From contig NZ_JAMFTQ010000001.1 in NCBI RefSeq assembly GCF_024160105.1, positions 357,767 through 421,766 on the forward strand: a stretch of DNA of 64,000 bases, given 5' to 3'. Shown here one piece after another: positions 19,155 through 26,471 of this stretch. The notes beneath the pieces were generated by a model. That model was not told the origin of the DNA, did not search any database, and saw nothing but the letters and a program-made list of their open reading frames with translations. Within the stretch, counting starts at the first letter, position 1. Every line of letters starts with the position of its first letter. Origin of the DNA: Corynebacterium stercoris (GTDB lineage: Bacteria > Actinomycetota > Actinomycetes > Mycobacteriales > Mycobacteriaceae). Position numbers and translations under genes: made by a program.

Positions 19155-19877
19155 CAGACCTCTTCCGTATTTCATCCGTGCCGGCGAATCGCCGGCACTA
19201 ATTCAAGCCCCACCTGAAAGCTCACCCCGAGCGCCATTCGCTGCATAGCTCACGCCCCGCCCGGGCCGCGAACGGCTGGCGCTGCGTTTGCGGACGTTCA
19301 CCCCGACTTCCCAGTGGCGGCACTAGCGACAGCGGCGCCCGCTGCGACAACAATGCAGTCCACCTAAACGAGCGACGTGCCGCGAGAGGCGACTTCTGCC
19401 GCCGCCGCAGCCAATCTGTCGCCCTCTAACTCCCCGCGGTTCTTCGCGGCGCCGTTCCCGCCCGACGCTTGACCGTGGCGCCAGAACGGGGGCGGCGGCA
19501 CTACCGCGCCACAACTCGCCCGCGGACACCGCGAAGGGAAGCCCCTGGCGCACGCTTCCAGAGTCAAGGCACTAGCCCTTCGGACAGCCTCATTTCGTCC
19601 CGTAACCTAGTTCGATCACACCTCAAATCGGTTACGGTTATTGCAGAGGGCGAAAACGCCAGACCCGTAGCCAGCCCGAGCGCCTTTGCCATCGGGGCGG
19701 CCCTGGGCCTCTGACCAGGGGGTTTCCCCAGGAGCCTTTTTGGGTGTGTTCGTTTCTTTCTTTCGTCGTCGGAAGCTGAGGCGCCGTTCAGAGCTGGGGG
19801 CGGCGGGGTGCTGGCCAGTGTGCCCGGCATCTGCGACCTGTTGTAGCCGTAGTTTCCGGGCATCGTACTTGTAGGGC
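19155..19877. other. 723-bp stretch without a supported gene
   Basis: Minus-strand ORFs at 19364-19567 (TTG start) and 19564-19863 lack ribosome-binding sites and known motifs. A plus-strand hairpin CCAGGGG/CCCCAGG near 19714-19733 is followed by a T-run at 19737-19741 and could be a terminator, although no plus-strand gene precedes it. Confidence 0.5.
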
Positions 19878-20234
19878 TTACTCCGGCAGCTTGGAGGGGC
19901 TGTGCCGCTTGCGGGTGGCGAGCCTGGCCGCGATGCGCTCGTTCTCTTCCGGGCTATCCCGGTTGAGGAACAGCTCGGCGTCACTCGCACTGAGGCCATA
20001 CCGCTCTGCGAGGAGCCGGCGCTGCCAGGCGTTGTCACGGTCGCTTTGTTCGCGGCTTTGGTCCGCCCGCTGGCGCTCGAGCTTTCGACTTTCCCTCTTG
20101 GCGCGCTTCTCCTATTCTCGAGCGAATTCGCGCCAGCGGTCCCGTTCGTGCTCGAGCTCTGCAACGCGGTCTGAAAGCTCTTGCAGCTTGTGACCCCGGT
20201 GCTCGGCAGCGACACTGTTGGGGTTAGGGGGCAT
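19878..20234 (-). pseudogene. scaffold-like phage protein interrupted by an in-frame amber codon
   Basis: Reading from ATG 20234 gives 40 codons, then TAG at 20114-20112, then 77 more sense codons in the same frame to TAA at 19880-19878. The N-terminus is a charged coiled coil (QELSDRVAELEHERDRW). After the stop follow a basic coiled coil and a C-terminal segment AERYGLSASDAELFLNRDSP that resembles the end of phage capsid scaffolding proteins. The Shine-Dalgarno GGGAGGAAAG is intact. Either one point mutation killed it, the TAG is suppressed, or it is a sequence error (CAG to TAG). Confidence 0.7.
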
Positions 20235-20260
20235 GCTTTCCTCCCTGTGGTTGCCCTGTG
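20235..20260 (-). repeat. repeated leader with Shine-Dalgarno
   Basis: The stretch GCTTTCCTCCCTGTGG-TTG-CCCTGTG (plus strand) recurs at 23942-23965 as GCTTTCCTTCCTGTGG-CCCTGTG. Both lie directly upstream of minus-strand island genes and contain their Shine-Dalgarno. Confidence 0.5.
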
Positions 20261-20264
20261 AGCG

Positions 20265-21221
20265 CTAGGCGTCGGGGTCTAGTGGGCGTTGAGCCTTAAC
20301 TTTGTTGGCCGCTGCGATCTTCTGACTGCGCGCTTCTTTTCGGTCTTCCGCGGTGATCGCCCTGCCGAAGCCCTTGTCGACTTCAACAATGGTCCCGAGT
20401 GCGTGAAGCGCGTGTTGACGCTGCCGCAGTTCGTTGAGCGAGGTCACTGGCGCGAGCTCGAAGTGCTTTATGTCGCCGCGCGCGAGGCTGACGAGAAACT
20501 CGCTGACATTGCCCGGCTGAGCTGCGGCCGCCGCCTCAAGTTGGGCGTCGTACTCGGCTGGCTCCCAGGTGTCTTCGGTGTGTACCCAGCCGGACGAGTA
20601 CCGGTGCCGGATGAGCGGGTCAAACTCTCGCGTAGGCCGCGCGAGCGCGGCGCAGGTGCGCAGCTCGAAGAATCGCTGTCGCTGCCGCGGGTCGCCGAGG
20701 CCTGCTGATGTGGGGGCAATTGCCGAAAGTGCCGCGAGCGCGCGTCCAGACTTGCGAAGCTCGAGTGCGGCTTTGGGTTTGGTGTCGAGGGCAGTGTCCA
20801 GGTCACGGACGTTGCCGAGCTCCTTCACGCTCTTCATGAACAGCGCCGTCATCTTCTGGATGTCGAGTTGATCTAGTATCCAGTCGAATGCCGCCCCGTT
20901 CGTGAAGAGGGCGCGCTGCTGCCGGCCTAGCTCCTGCCCCAGGTCGGAGACCTCTGCGACAACTCGCCAGTGCTCTTCCTTTTTCAGTTCTGCCTGCACG
21001 AGCGTGTCCCATTCGTCGGCGGGAGCGTGAAGGAAGATCGCGGCGAAGTCGGGGCGGGGTACGCTATCGGCCCATTCGTTGAATGCTTCGAGGCGCTGGC
21101 GGATGCGGGCTTCGGGGCGTGGGGCGTCGAGAGTTACGCCCCAGGTCTCTTCGATGAGTTGGATTTGCCCTTCAAATCCGGATGCGGCCGGGATGGTGAA
21201 ATCGAAGCCTTTAGCTGACAT
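20265..21221 (-). CDS. island protein of unknown function
   Basis: 318 residues, no membrane segment. Mixed helical sequence with several tryptophans, a Lys/Arg-rich C-terminus (last 40 residues) and no motif I recognise. The ATG at 21221 is preceded by AGAAAGGAAA; an upstream in-frame extension runs across the WhiB-like gene and has no supporting start. It lies between the WhiB-like gene and the scaffold-like gene, where satellites carry genes for hijacking helper particles, but nothing in the sequence proves such a role. Confidence 0.7.
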   Translation of the reverse strand: MSAKGFDFTIPAASGFEGQIQLIEETWGVTLDAPRPEARIRQRLEAFNEWADSVPRPDFAAIFLHAPADEWDTLVQAELKKEEHWRVVAEVSDLGQELGRQQRALFTNGAAFDWILDQLDIQKMTALFMKSVKELGNVRDLDTALDTKPKAALELRKSGRALAALSAIAPTSAGLGDPRQRQRFFELRTCAALARPTREFDPLIRHRYSSGWVHTEDTWEPAEYDAQLEAAAAAQPGNVSEFLVSLARGDIKHFELAPVTSLNELRQRQHALHALGTIVEVDKGFGRAITAEDRKEARSQKIAAANKVKAQRPLDPDA

Positions 21222-21306
21222 TGTGGTTTCCTTTCTGGAAGTTTGGGGATTAGGGTTTCGGGGCTCGCCGCGCGGGGTGGCGACCGGGGCGGCAATCGAG
21301 CGTGAT

Positions 21307-21621
21307 TCATGCGGTCTCCTTCCGTGGTTTCCCGAGTTCGTAGAGTTCGCCGGCCCACACTCCATCCGCCCGCTTTGGGACATTGGCGGAGCACGTCGCG
21401 AGCACGGGGCATTTGCGACAGAGGTTTTCGGCGTGGGCAATCCGGTGCTGCTGTTCGGTTTTGGTCTCGCCGGGGTTGGGGCCGCGATCGAACATCGGGG
21501 CCTGCCCAACGCATAGGCCGCGGGCCAGGTCTTGCTTGTGCGGTTGTATTTGGGCTGCGAAGTATCGGAGCGCGAAGTTCTCCGTCGCGCCCTCTACCCC
21601 GCGGAGCTGTCTCTCAGTCAC
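21307..21621 (-). CDS. WhiB-like iron-sulfur protein
   Basis: 104 residues. Four cysteines at C37, C68, C71 and C77 (C...CxxCx5C) and the turn GVWAG at 87-91 are the WhiB family signature. These proteins bind a [4Fe-4S] cluster and act on SigA-dependent transcription. WhiB homologues occur in mycobacteriophages (for example WhiBTM4), where they can repress host whiB genes. The start is GTG overlapping the preceding stop (GTGA). The spacing between C37 and C68 (30 residues) is longer than in some chromosomal WhiBs. Target promoters are unknown. Confidence 0.85.
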   Translation of the reverse strand: MTERQLRGVEGATENFALRYFAAQIQPHKQDLARGLCVGQAPMFDRGPNPGETKTEQQHRIAHAENLCRKCPVLATCSANVPKRADGVWAGELYELGKPRKETA

Positions 21622-21827
21622 GGCGTATCACCTCCCGTCTCTAAGGCATCGACAATCTCATCGGCGAACTGGAAAGCCTGGGTGCGGTTAAGTTCGAGGA
21701 TGTGGCGGGTGCCGTCTCTTTGCGTCACTGTGACGATGGCGCGATGGTGCCCTTCGGTATGGCGGGCGGTGACTACGACTTCGACGCTGCGCCACCCTCG
21801 CCCGCTGCGATTGAACCGTGCTTTCAT
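21618..21827 (-). CDS. small island protein of unknown function
   Basis: 69 residues, basic N-terminus with MKARFNRSGRGWRS, then a beta-rich centre and a helical acidic end. It starts by ATGA overlap with the primase-helicase stop and ends in GTGA overlap with the WhiB-like gene, so all three are translationally coupled. No family recognised. Confidence 0.7.
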   Translation of the reverse strand: MKARFNRSGRGWRSVEVVVTARHTEGHHRAIVTVTQRDGTRHILELNRTQAFQFADEIVDALETGGDTP

Positions 21828-23935
21828 GCCGCTATCTCGTTCCGGTAGTACTTGCCGCGTCGATCTTTTCGGACGGCGCCGGCGCGGATGAGTCCGTCGA
21901 GGGCGTCTCGAAGGTGTTGCCCTGGGTCGTGTTTGTTGAGCAGCTTGTTGGGAAGTGAAGCTTGCACCCGGGCGAGCGAGAGCCCCTTCTCGGCGCTTAG
22001 CGCTTCGAGTATTGGGGTGCTTAGCGCTTCGAGCGAGGACAGATCGGCAATGGCATCTGATACTTGGGCCGGGCTGCCGGGCTCGCTGCCGCCGCGGGTA
22101 TCCGGCGAAGAATCCCCCGAAGGTGTCGAAGATTCCCGGAATAATGCGCGGGCGCCTTCGGGAACCTTCGAGAAGTCGATCGACCATTCCCAGCCGGATT
22201 TCATGCCCCGCTTCTCGGTTTTGACTCCGATTCGCTTCCGGGCTTTCTTGACTGCACTGTCGTTGAGGCCGGCGGCACGTGTTGCTTTGAGAACGTCGCT
22301 CGCCGGGGCGCTGCCGCCGTTCTCGATGAGGTAGTCGATAACCACTGCTTCGATCTCGCCGCGCTCGTCGTTCGCTTCGTCTTGAGGCGCAAGCAAGTCA
22401 GCAGCGGAAATGCTCGTGACACCTCCCCACTCGGCGCGTCCAACTTCCGCAGTCTCCCCCAGATCCACGGGAACGGTGGCGGAAACGATGCGGACTTCGC
22501 GCGAGACGGTCTCGCGAGCTAGGTTTCCCTTCGTATTCGTCACAACGAGTGTGCCGTCTTCTTTGGGTGCCACGGATAGCACGCTTCGCGCGATCTGTGA
22601 CCATGCGATCGAACCGAGCATGAGTTTGCCGGGGTCGGCGCTTTCGCGTTTTCCGAAGTGGGTGAGACCAATGACGGCAATGTCGTGTTTGTCTGCCATT
22701 GAAGCGAGAGGTTCGAGAAACTGCCGCACGTCATCGTCGCGGTAACCGTCGAGGGAGCCGTGCATTGCGCTCTTCGCGGCGTCGAGCACGACGAGGTGCA
22801 CGTTGTTGTCGACGAGAGCGCGGGTAAGCAGACCGGTATCGCCGGGGAGGGTGAGCGATCCGGCACCGCCGGTTTCAGTGGACACCTCGAAGAAGAAGAC
22901 GTTGTCCAGATTGGCGCCGGCGGCTTGCAGTCGCGGCTTGACCGTAATTGAGGGGCTGTCTTCAGTTGCGAGGTATGCCACGCGCATAGGTCCGCCGGCA
23001 AGCTCTCCGCGGGTTGCCTGTGCTGCAATGTCGCACGCGATCGTGGACTTGCCGAGACCTTCGCGGCCGGCGAGCAGCGTTAGGGAGCGTTTGGGAATCC
23101 AGTTGGGGATGAGCCAGTCCAGGCGCTCGGTTTTGACGCTCGATGCCGGAATGAGGGTGACGCGGCGGCTGTTAGGGCGCTCTGTCAACGTGACTAGCTC
23201 GTCCGGGCCGTGCCCGGCTGCGATGTGATCGGTAAGGTCTTTGCCCGCTGCGGCGTGGGTGAATGACAGCTTGGCTTCGGGTTGTCCGATCGCGACGAGA
23301 TGGTCGAAAACCTTGCGGGCGCGCTTATTTCCAGATTCGTCATTGTCGGCAACGATGATGAGGTCGCGGCCGATGAGGGGCGCCCAATCAGCTTTGTCGG
23401 GTGAAGTTTGAGCGCCCTGTGCCTGGGAGACGGCGGACGCGCCCCAAAACTCGCGGGCGCTGTTGACGTCTTTCTCGCCTTCGACGATATAGACCGGCCC
23501 TGTGCCGCTTATTGTCTCGATTCCGTAGAGCGCGCGGACGGCGATGTGCTTGCACTCGGCGCAGTTTTTGGGCGATTTGTTGTGCTTGCAGACTTGCCTG
23601 AAAACCTTGTTGGGTAGCCGGCGCACCACGAATCCATCCGTGTACGGATAGCGAACCTCTTTGTTGTCGAATAGGTCTGCCCACGATAGGCCTAAATCGT
23701 TGAGAATCCGCTCTTTGACTTGCTTCTCGTCCGGTTCGTCGAAGAAGTGAAGCGAGACCTGCTCGCCGTCGTAGAGCGCTGAGCCGCCCAAATCGTTCGC
23801 GTGACGAAGGCTGTGTCCCGGGGTTTGAAATCGTGCTCGCCGGCCGCTCTCAGTCTCATTCCACGCGAGCCCTTCGGCTTCCACGGCGTCGCGCACTCGC
23901 TCGAATGCGTTTCTGCCGTTCTTGTTGGCTGTCAC
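21824..23935 (-). CDS. TOPRIM primase / RecA-fold helicase fusion replication protein
   Basis: 703 residues. A cysteine group C116/C125/C128 precedes a TOPRIM domain with E152-G-E154 and D197-N-D199. The helicase part has Walker A AGREGLGKST (K296) and Walker B VVLD (D385), as in RepA/AAA_25 replicative helicases. The C-terminal third is linker plus a winged-helix-like end. It should prime and unwind element DNA, so the island probably replicates on its own after excision. The start is GTG with AGGAAGG upstream. The primase-helicase arrangement is common in phages, satellites and plasmids. Confidence 0.88.
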   Translation of the reverse strand: MTANKNGRNAFERVRDAVEAEGLAWNETESGRRARFQTPGHSLRHANDLGGSALYDGEQVSLHFFDEPDEKQVKERILNDLGLSWADLFDNKEVRYPYTDGFVVRRLPNKVFRQVCKHNKSPKNCAECKHIAVRALYGIETISGTGPVYIVEGEKDVNSAREFWGASAVSQAQGAQTSPDKADWAPLIGRDLIIVADNDESGNKRARKVFDHLVAIGQPEAKLSFTHAAAGKDLTDHIAAGHGPDELVTLTERPNSRRVTLIPASSVKTERLDWLIPNWIPKRSLTLLAGREGLGKSTIACDIAAQATRGELAGGPMRVAYLATEDSPSITVKPRLQAAGANLDNVFFFEVSTETGGAGSLTLPGDTGLLTRALVDNNVHLVVLDAAKSAMHGSLDGYRDDDVRQFLEPLASMADKHDIAVIGLTHFGKRESADPGKLMLGSIAWSQIARSVLSVAPKEDGTLVVTNTKGNLARETVSREVRIVSATVPVDLGETAEVGRAEWGGVTSISAADLLAPQDEANDERGEIEAVVIDYLIENGGSAPASDVLKATRAAGLNDSAVKKARKRIGVKTEKRGMKSGWEWSIDFSKVPEGARALFRESSTPSGDSSPDTRGGSEPGSPAQVSDAIADLSSLEALSTPILEALSAEKGLSLARVQASLPNKLLNKHDPGQHLRDALDGLIRAGAVRKDRRGKYYRNEIAA

Positions 23936-23941
23936 TGTGTG

Positions 23942-23965
23942 GCTTTCCTTCCTGTGGCCCTGTGT
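23942..23965 (-). repeat. repeated leader with Shine-Dalgarno (second copy)
   Basis: Copy of the leader at 20235-20260, lacking three bases, upstream of the primase-helicase gene. Confidence 0.5.
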
Positions 23966-24021
23966 GGTCTTTGCGCGAGCGCGCGGGAATTCTCTTTCTG
24001 AATGGGGACTGCCCCCCCTGT

Positions 24022-24062
24022 GGCCGCGGCGGGACTCGCACCCGCCTGTCTGCTCGTCGGCC
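24022..24062 (-). other. tRNA-like 3' half (T-arm plus acceptor-like stem)
   Basis: On the minus strand GCGGG-TGCGAGT-CCCGC looks like a tRNA T-arm (loop one base off TTCGAnn). It is enclosed by GGCCG/CGGCC and followed by a CA-rich end. No D-arm or proper 7-nt anticodon loop can be found upstream, so it is not a functional tRNA as read. It lies between the 83-residue gene and the primase-helicase gene. Confidence 0.35.
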
Positions 24063-24074
24063 TGCGCCTTCGGT

Positions 24075-24326
24075 TTAGAAGACGGCTTCGAGTCGATCGA
24101 TCACCTCGCTGATTTGGCTAGCTGCGCATTCGTCTGTGCAAGAGCTTTCGACGTCGCGCAGGGTTTCCAGCGCGTCGAAGACAGCTAGGTCTTTGTATCT
24201 GTGGTCCCGGGCGAGCGTCTCGCGCTCTTCGGCGTACGCGCGTCGAATTGGGGCGAGCACTTCCTCGTCGTGCCGCCGGAGCGCTTCTGCCAGCTCTTCA
24301 GCGGCGCGGTTTCCGTTACCGTTCAT
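24075..24326 (-). CDS. small island protein, helical
   Basis: 83 residues, almost entirely charged helix (RRHDEEVLAPIRRAYAEERE), probably a coiled coil, with a CTDEC pair near 63-67. ATG at 24326 follows AAGGGAG. It overlaps the end of the 33-residue ORF by 11 nt. No family recognised. Confidence 0.65.
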   Translation of the reverse strand: MNGNGNRAAEELAEALRRHDEEVLAPIRRAYAEERETLARDHRYKDLAVFDALETLRDVESSCTDECAASQISEVIDRLEAVF

Positions 24327-24417
24327 CGAAAACTCCCTTCGTAAGATCGAGGTGAGCGAGCAACTCTTCGGCGTCGGCGACAACGAGGGCGTCTGCCTGG
24401 TCAAGAAGCTCATTCAT
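24316..24417 (-). CDS. candidate 33-residue acidic ORF
   Basis: Starts at ATG 24417, overlapping the TGA of the 171-residue gene, and ends 11 nt inside the next gene. The product is acidic and helical (LLDQADALVVADAEELLAHL). The tight overlap on both sides is the main support for translation; GGAG lies about 11 nt upstream. No family recognised. Confidence 0.45.
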   Translation of the reverse strand: MNELLDQADALVVADAEELLAHLDLTKGVFDER

Positions 24418-24925
24418 CGTCGTTCAACTCCGCCCATGACGAGACGCCGAGCTTGGCGAGCGTGGCATCGTCTTCGGCCAGAAACGCGTCGAGCAGCTTC
24501 TTCACGGTTTCGGTGTCGCCGGCCCGGTAGGCGTCTACTAGCTCGTAGTGCATCTCTGCTTCGCGCGCTTGGCGTCGAGACGCTTGTTCAGCCGCTTGCT
24601 GCAGGCGAAGTCGCTCTTCTCTTTTGCGTCGCTCTGCCTCAGCGTGGGCGATCTTGGCTCCCACGCAATCGGGGCAAAGCTGGGCCGGGTGGCTCTCGCC
24701 GGATAGGTCGCGGTAGTTTGCGGCACTTACGAAGACAATGCGGGTGTCGTTTGGCGCGAGCTTTTCCCCGCACCAATTTGTGACGCGGTCGCGGCCCTTG
24801 TTCGGCAGGTGTAAGGCGATCGGCTTTGGGGTAACGTGACGGGTTGAGATGCCGTGCGAAAGCTTCTCTGTTGCCCCGGTTGTCGTTGGCGCGACTGCCG
24901 GGGTGCTTTTGTGTGCTGGGGTCAT
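24410..24925 (-). CDS. island protein with cysteine cluster and coiled coil
   Basis: 171 residues. C52, H79, C84 and C87 (WCGEK ... CPDC) could bind a metal. A strongly charged coiled coil follows at about 95-125 and an acidic C-terminus at 140-171. The start ATG is preceded by AAGGAAGGAAA at slightly long spacing. Its function is unknown; small phage-encoded Cys-cluster proteins often bind DNA or RNA, but that is only an analogy. Confidence 0.65.
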   Translation of the reverse strand: MTPAHKSTPAVAPTTTGATEKLSHGISTRHVTPKPIALHLPNKGRDRVTNWCGEKLAPNDTRIVFVSAANYRDLSGESHPAQLCPDCVGAKIAHAEAERRKREERLRLQQAAEQASRRQAREAEMHYELVDAYRAGDTETVKKLLDAFLAEDDATLAKLGVSSWAELNDDE

Positions 24926-24975
24926 TGGATATCGTTTCCTTCCTTGTCTAGGCGGTTTTCTTTGGTGCCGCCCTG

Positions 24976-25206
24976 CTACTTTCGTCGGAAGCTGTCGAGG
25001 TCGGCGTCGAGAAGTCGCTCACGGATTGTGGTGACGAGGTCGCCGGTTTGGACGAGGTACCTTGCAAGTGCGTTGTTGTCGTAGATGCTGGCGTCGAAAA
25101 ACTCGCCCAGGGCGATGCCGAGCTCGGTGGTGAGTGTGGCGTTGATGGTGTGGGTTATGTTGGCGCCGTTCGGAAACTTGGGGGCGGCGGCATTCCTGGC
25201 GTTCAT
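24976..25206 (-). CDS. small island protein of unknown function
   Basis: 76 residues. The segment HTINATLTTELGIALGEFFD followed by ALARYLVQTG is compatible with a small all-helical fold. The ATG at 25206 has AAGGAGAG upstream and follows the TGA of the 50-residue ORF by 2 nt, so the two look coupled. An in-frame extension to 25371 reads through that other ORF and is less likely. Confidence 0.65.
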   Translation of the reverse strand: MNARNAAAPKFPNGANITHTINATLTTELGIALGEFFDASIYDNNALARYLVQTGDLVTTIRERLLDADLDSFRRK

Positions 25207-25208
25207 GG

Positions 25209-25361
25209 TCAGCTCTCTCCTTGTGGTGGCGGCGTATTGGTTAGCGGTTCTTCTGCCCCTTGGGTGCAGTGCGGGTCGAGTAGTGCCACCGTTCTGCGTG
25301 GCCACATTGGGCAGGCGGTGTCGATGTTTTCTCTTCTGCGGGCCTTCACCTTCTTCGGCAT
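25209..25361 (-). CDS. candidate 50-residue basic ORF with two cysteines
   Basis: ATG at 25361 with AGAGGTGAAG upstream. The product starts very basic (MPKKVKARRRE) and has C17 and C32 around a WPRRTVALLDPH segment. Its stop lies inside the Shine-Dalgarno region of the next gene. It competes with a longer ORF in another frame; the tight spacing to both neighbours favours the short one. No family recognised. Confidence 0.5.
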   Translation of the reverse strand: MPKKVKARRRENIDTACPMWPRRTVALLDPHCTQGAEEPLTNTPPPQGES

Positions 25362-25392
25362 TTCGCTTCACCTCTCGCAGGCCTCTAACCCG

Positions 25393-26172
25393 CTATGCGA
25401 CGTATCCGTCCTCGAGTCCGTCGAAGCTGCGGTCGACGGCGGAAGAGCGGGTTAAGGGCCGCGAAACGGCGCTCGGGTGGTTGATTCTCTGGCGCGGCAC
25501 CTTGGAAGACGTCGAGTGCCGGGTGCCGCCGGCAGTGTGCGGAAGTTCCGTCTTGACTGGGACGCCATTCGAGTAGAGCGCCGGGTCTTCGCCGTCTGGT
25601 CGATCAGGCTCGCACTCGTCGCGAATGAGTGCCCTCGCGTTCGAGATGGTGCTGCGGACTGTGCGGAGGTTGCGCCGCTCATGGGGCGCCAGGTTTCCAT
25701 CTTTTAAGAGCTCATCGAGCTTGGTGAGCCCTTCGTTGAGCAGGCTGTCGAGGTGGAGATATCGAAGGGAGTCTGCTGGGGTGCAGCTCGTAGATGATTT
25801 CACGGGCGCGTGCTCTAGTGGTTCGGCCCCGAAGGTGGAGCGGTCGCCGCTCGCGGGAATCTTGGAATCTTCGGCACCTTCGGATTCTTCGGCGGAACCT
25901 TCGGGCGCAAGGTCTGCCGCATGCTCGACGACGGTATCGAGCGCGGCCACCCAAGTTTCGACCTTTTCCGACTTGATGAGCTCTTGGTTGTCGTAGATCA
26001 AGACCAGATAGCCGGGTTCGTTCGCGATTGAGTAAATCTCGAAGCGATCGTTAAGGGCGTCGGCGATTGCACGAGCGGCGTCCAGGTCGATGCCTTCGGC
26101 GAATATGCGGGGCTCATCGAGGAAGACTGCGGCCGTATCGCCTCGCTTCTCGATGGTGGGGATGAAAAGCAT
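25393..26172 (-). CDS. island protein of unknown function
   Basis: 259 residues. The N-terminal 90 residues form a compact alpha/beta segment beginning MLFIPTIEKRGDTAAVF. A low-complexity acidic linker and a helical region with RNLRTVRSTISNARAL follow, then a Ser/Pro/Arg-rich tail. The ATG at 26172 follows AGAAGGAA and lies 16 nt after the excisionase stop, so it is the second gene of the leftward train. No family recognised. Confidence 0.65.
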   Translation of the reverse strand: MLFIPTIEKRGDTAAVFLDEPRIFAEGIDLDAARAIADALNDRFEIYSIANEPGYLVLIYDNQELIKSEKVETWVAALDTVVEHAADLAPEGSAEESEGAEDSKIPASGDRSTFGAEPLEHAPVKSSTSCTPADSLRYLHLDSLLNEGLTKLDELLKDGNLAPHERRNLRTVRSTISNARALIRDECEPDRPDGEDPALYSNGVPVKTELPHTAGGTRHSTSSKVPRQRINHPSAVSRPLTRSSAVDRSFDGLEDGYVA

Positions 26173-26188
26173 TGAGCGTTCCTTCTAG

Positions 26189-26374
26189 CTAGGCGGTGGC
26201 GGGTAGCTCGTCCAGGCCGAGCACGTCGAGTAGCGGCTTCTTTGGCACGACGTAGCGGCCGTTGATCTTCAGAACGGGCGCAGGAAAATTACCGGTACGC
26301 GCAGCCTCATAGGCGCTGCTGCGACTGATTCCCAGCAATTGTGCCGCTTCCGTGATCGTGATAGTGGCAGTCAT
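26189..26374 (-). CDS. AlpA-like excisionase / HTH regulator
   Basis: 61 residues, MerR-type winged helix-turn-helix (ITEAAQLLGISRSSAYEAAR, then a wing ending in the PAPVLKINGRYVVPKKPL stretch). Such proteins act as recombination directionality factors and, in satellites, as activators. It is the first gene of the leftward transcript and diverges from the repressor. AAGGATTG precedes the ATG. In related islands AlpA switches integrase from integration to excision; that role is inferred. Confidence 0.85.
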   Translation of the reverse strand: MTATITITEAAQLLGISRSSAYEAARTGNFPAPVLKINGRYVVPKKPLLDVLGLDELPATA

Positions 26375-26396
26375 GTATCAATCCTTCCCAGCAAGC

Positions 26397-26432
26397 ACAA
26401 TCTGTGCTGCTATCCCGAACACTACAGATTGT
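26397..26432. promoter_or_regulatory. operator of the island's genetic switch
   Basis: ACAATCTGT (26397-26405) and ACAGATTGT (26424-26432) are perfect inverted repeats with centres 27 bp apart in the divergent excisionase/repressor intergenic region. They are probable binding sites of the XRE repressor. Confidence 0.7.
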
Positions 26433-26457
26433 TCAGAATAAGCGCAAGAAATCCGTG

Positions 26458-26463
26458 TAAAGT
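26458..26463 (+). promoter_or_regulatory. -10 box of the repressor gene
   Basis: TAAAGT, 8 nt before the repressor ATG; the -35 region is weak and lies next to the right operator arm. Confidence 0.45.
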
Positions 26464-26471
26464 TTCCGATT

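Noticed and set aside
19364..19567. Minus-strand ORF of 67 residues
   Set aside because: TTG start without Shine-Dalgarno, low-complexity Ala/Pro/Arg content and no recognisable motif.
24022..24095. Complete tRNA with CTA anticodon that could read the island's amber codon
   Set aside because: TTCTAAA occ​urs near the T-arm-like sequence, but flanking bases do not pair as an anticodon stem and there is no D-arm.
25209..25371. Longer version of the 76-residue gene starting at 25371
   Set aside because: The 50-residue ORF in another frame has better spacing and the short form has a strong Shine-Dalgarno.
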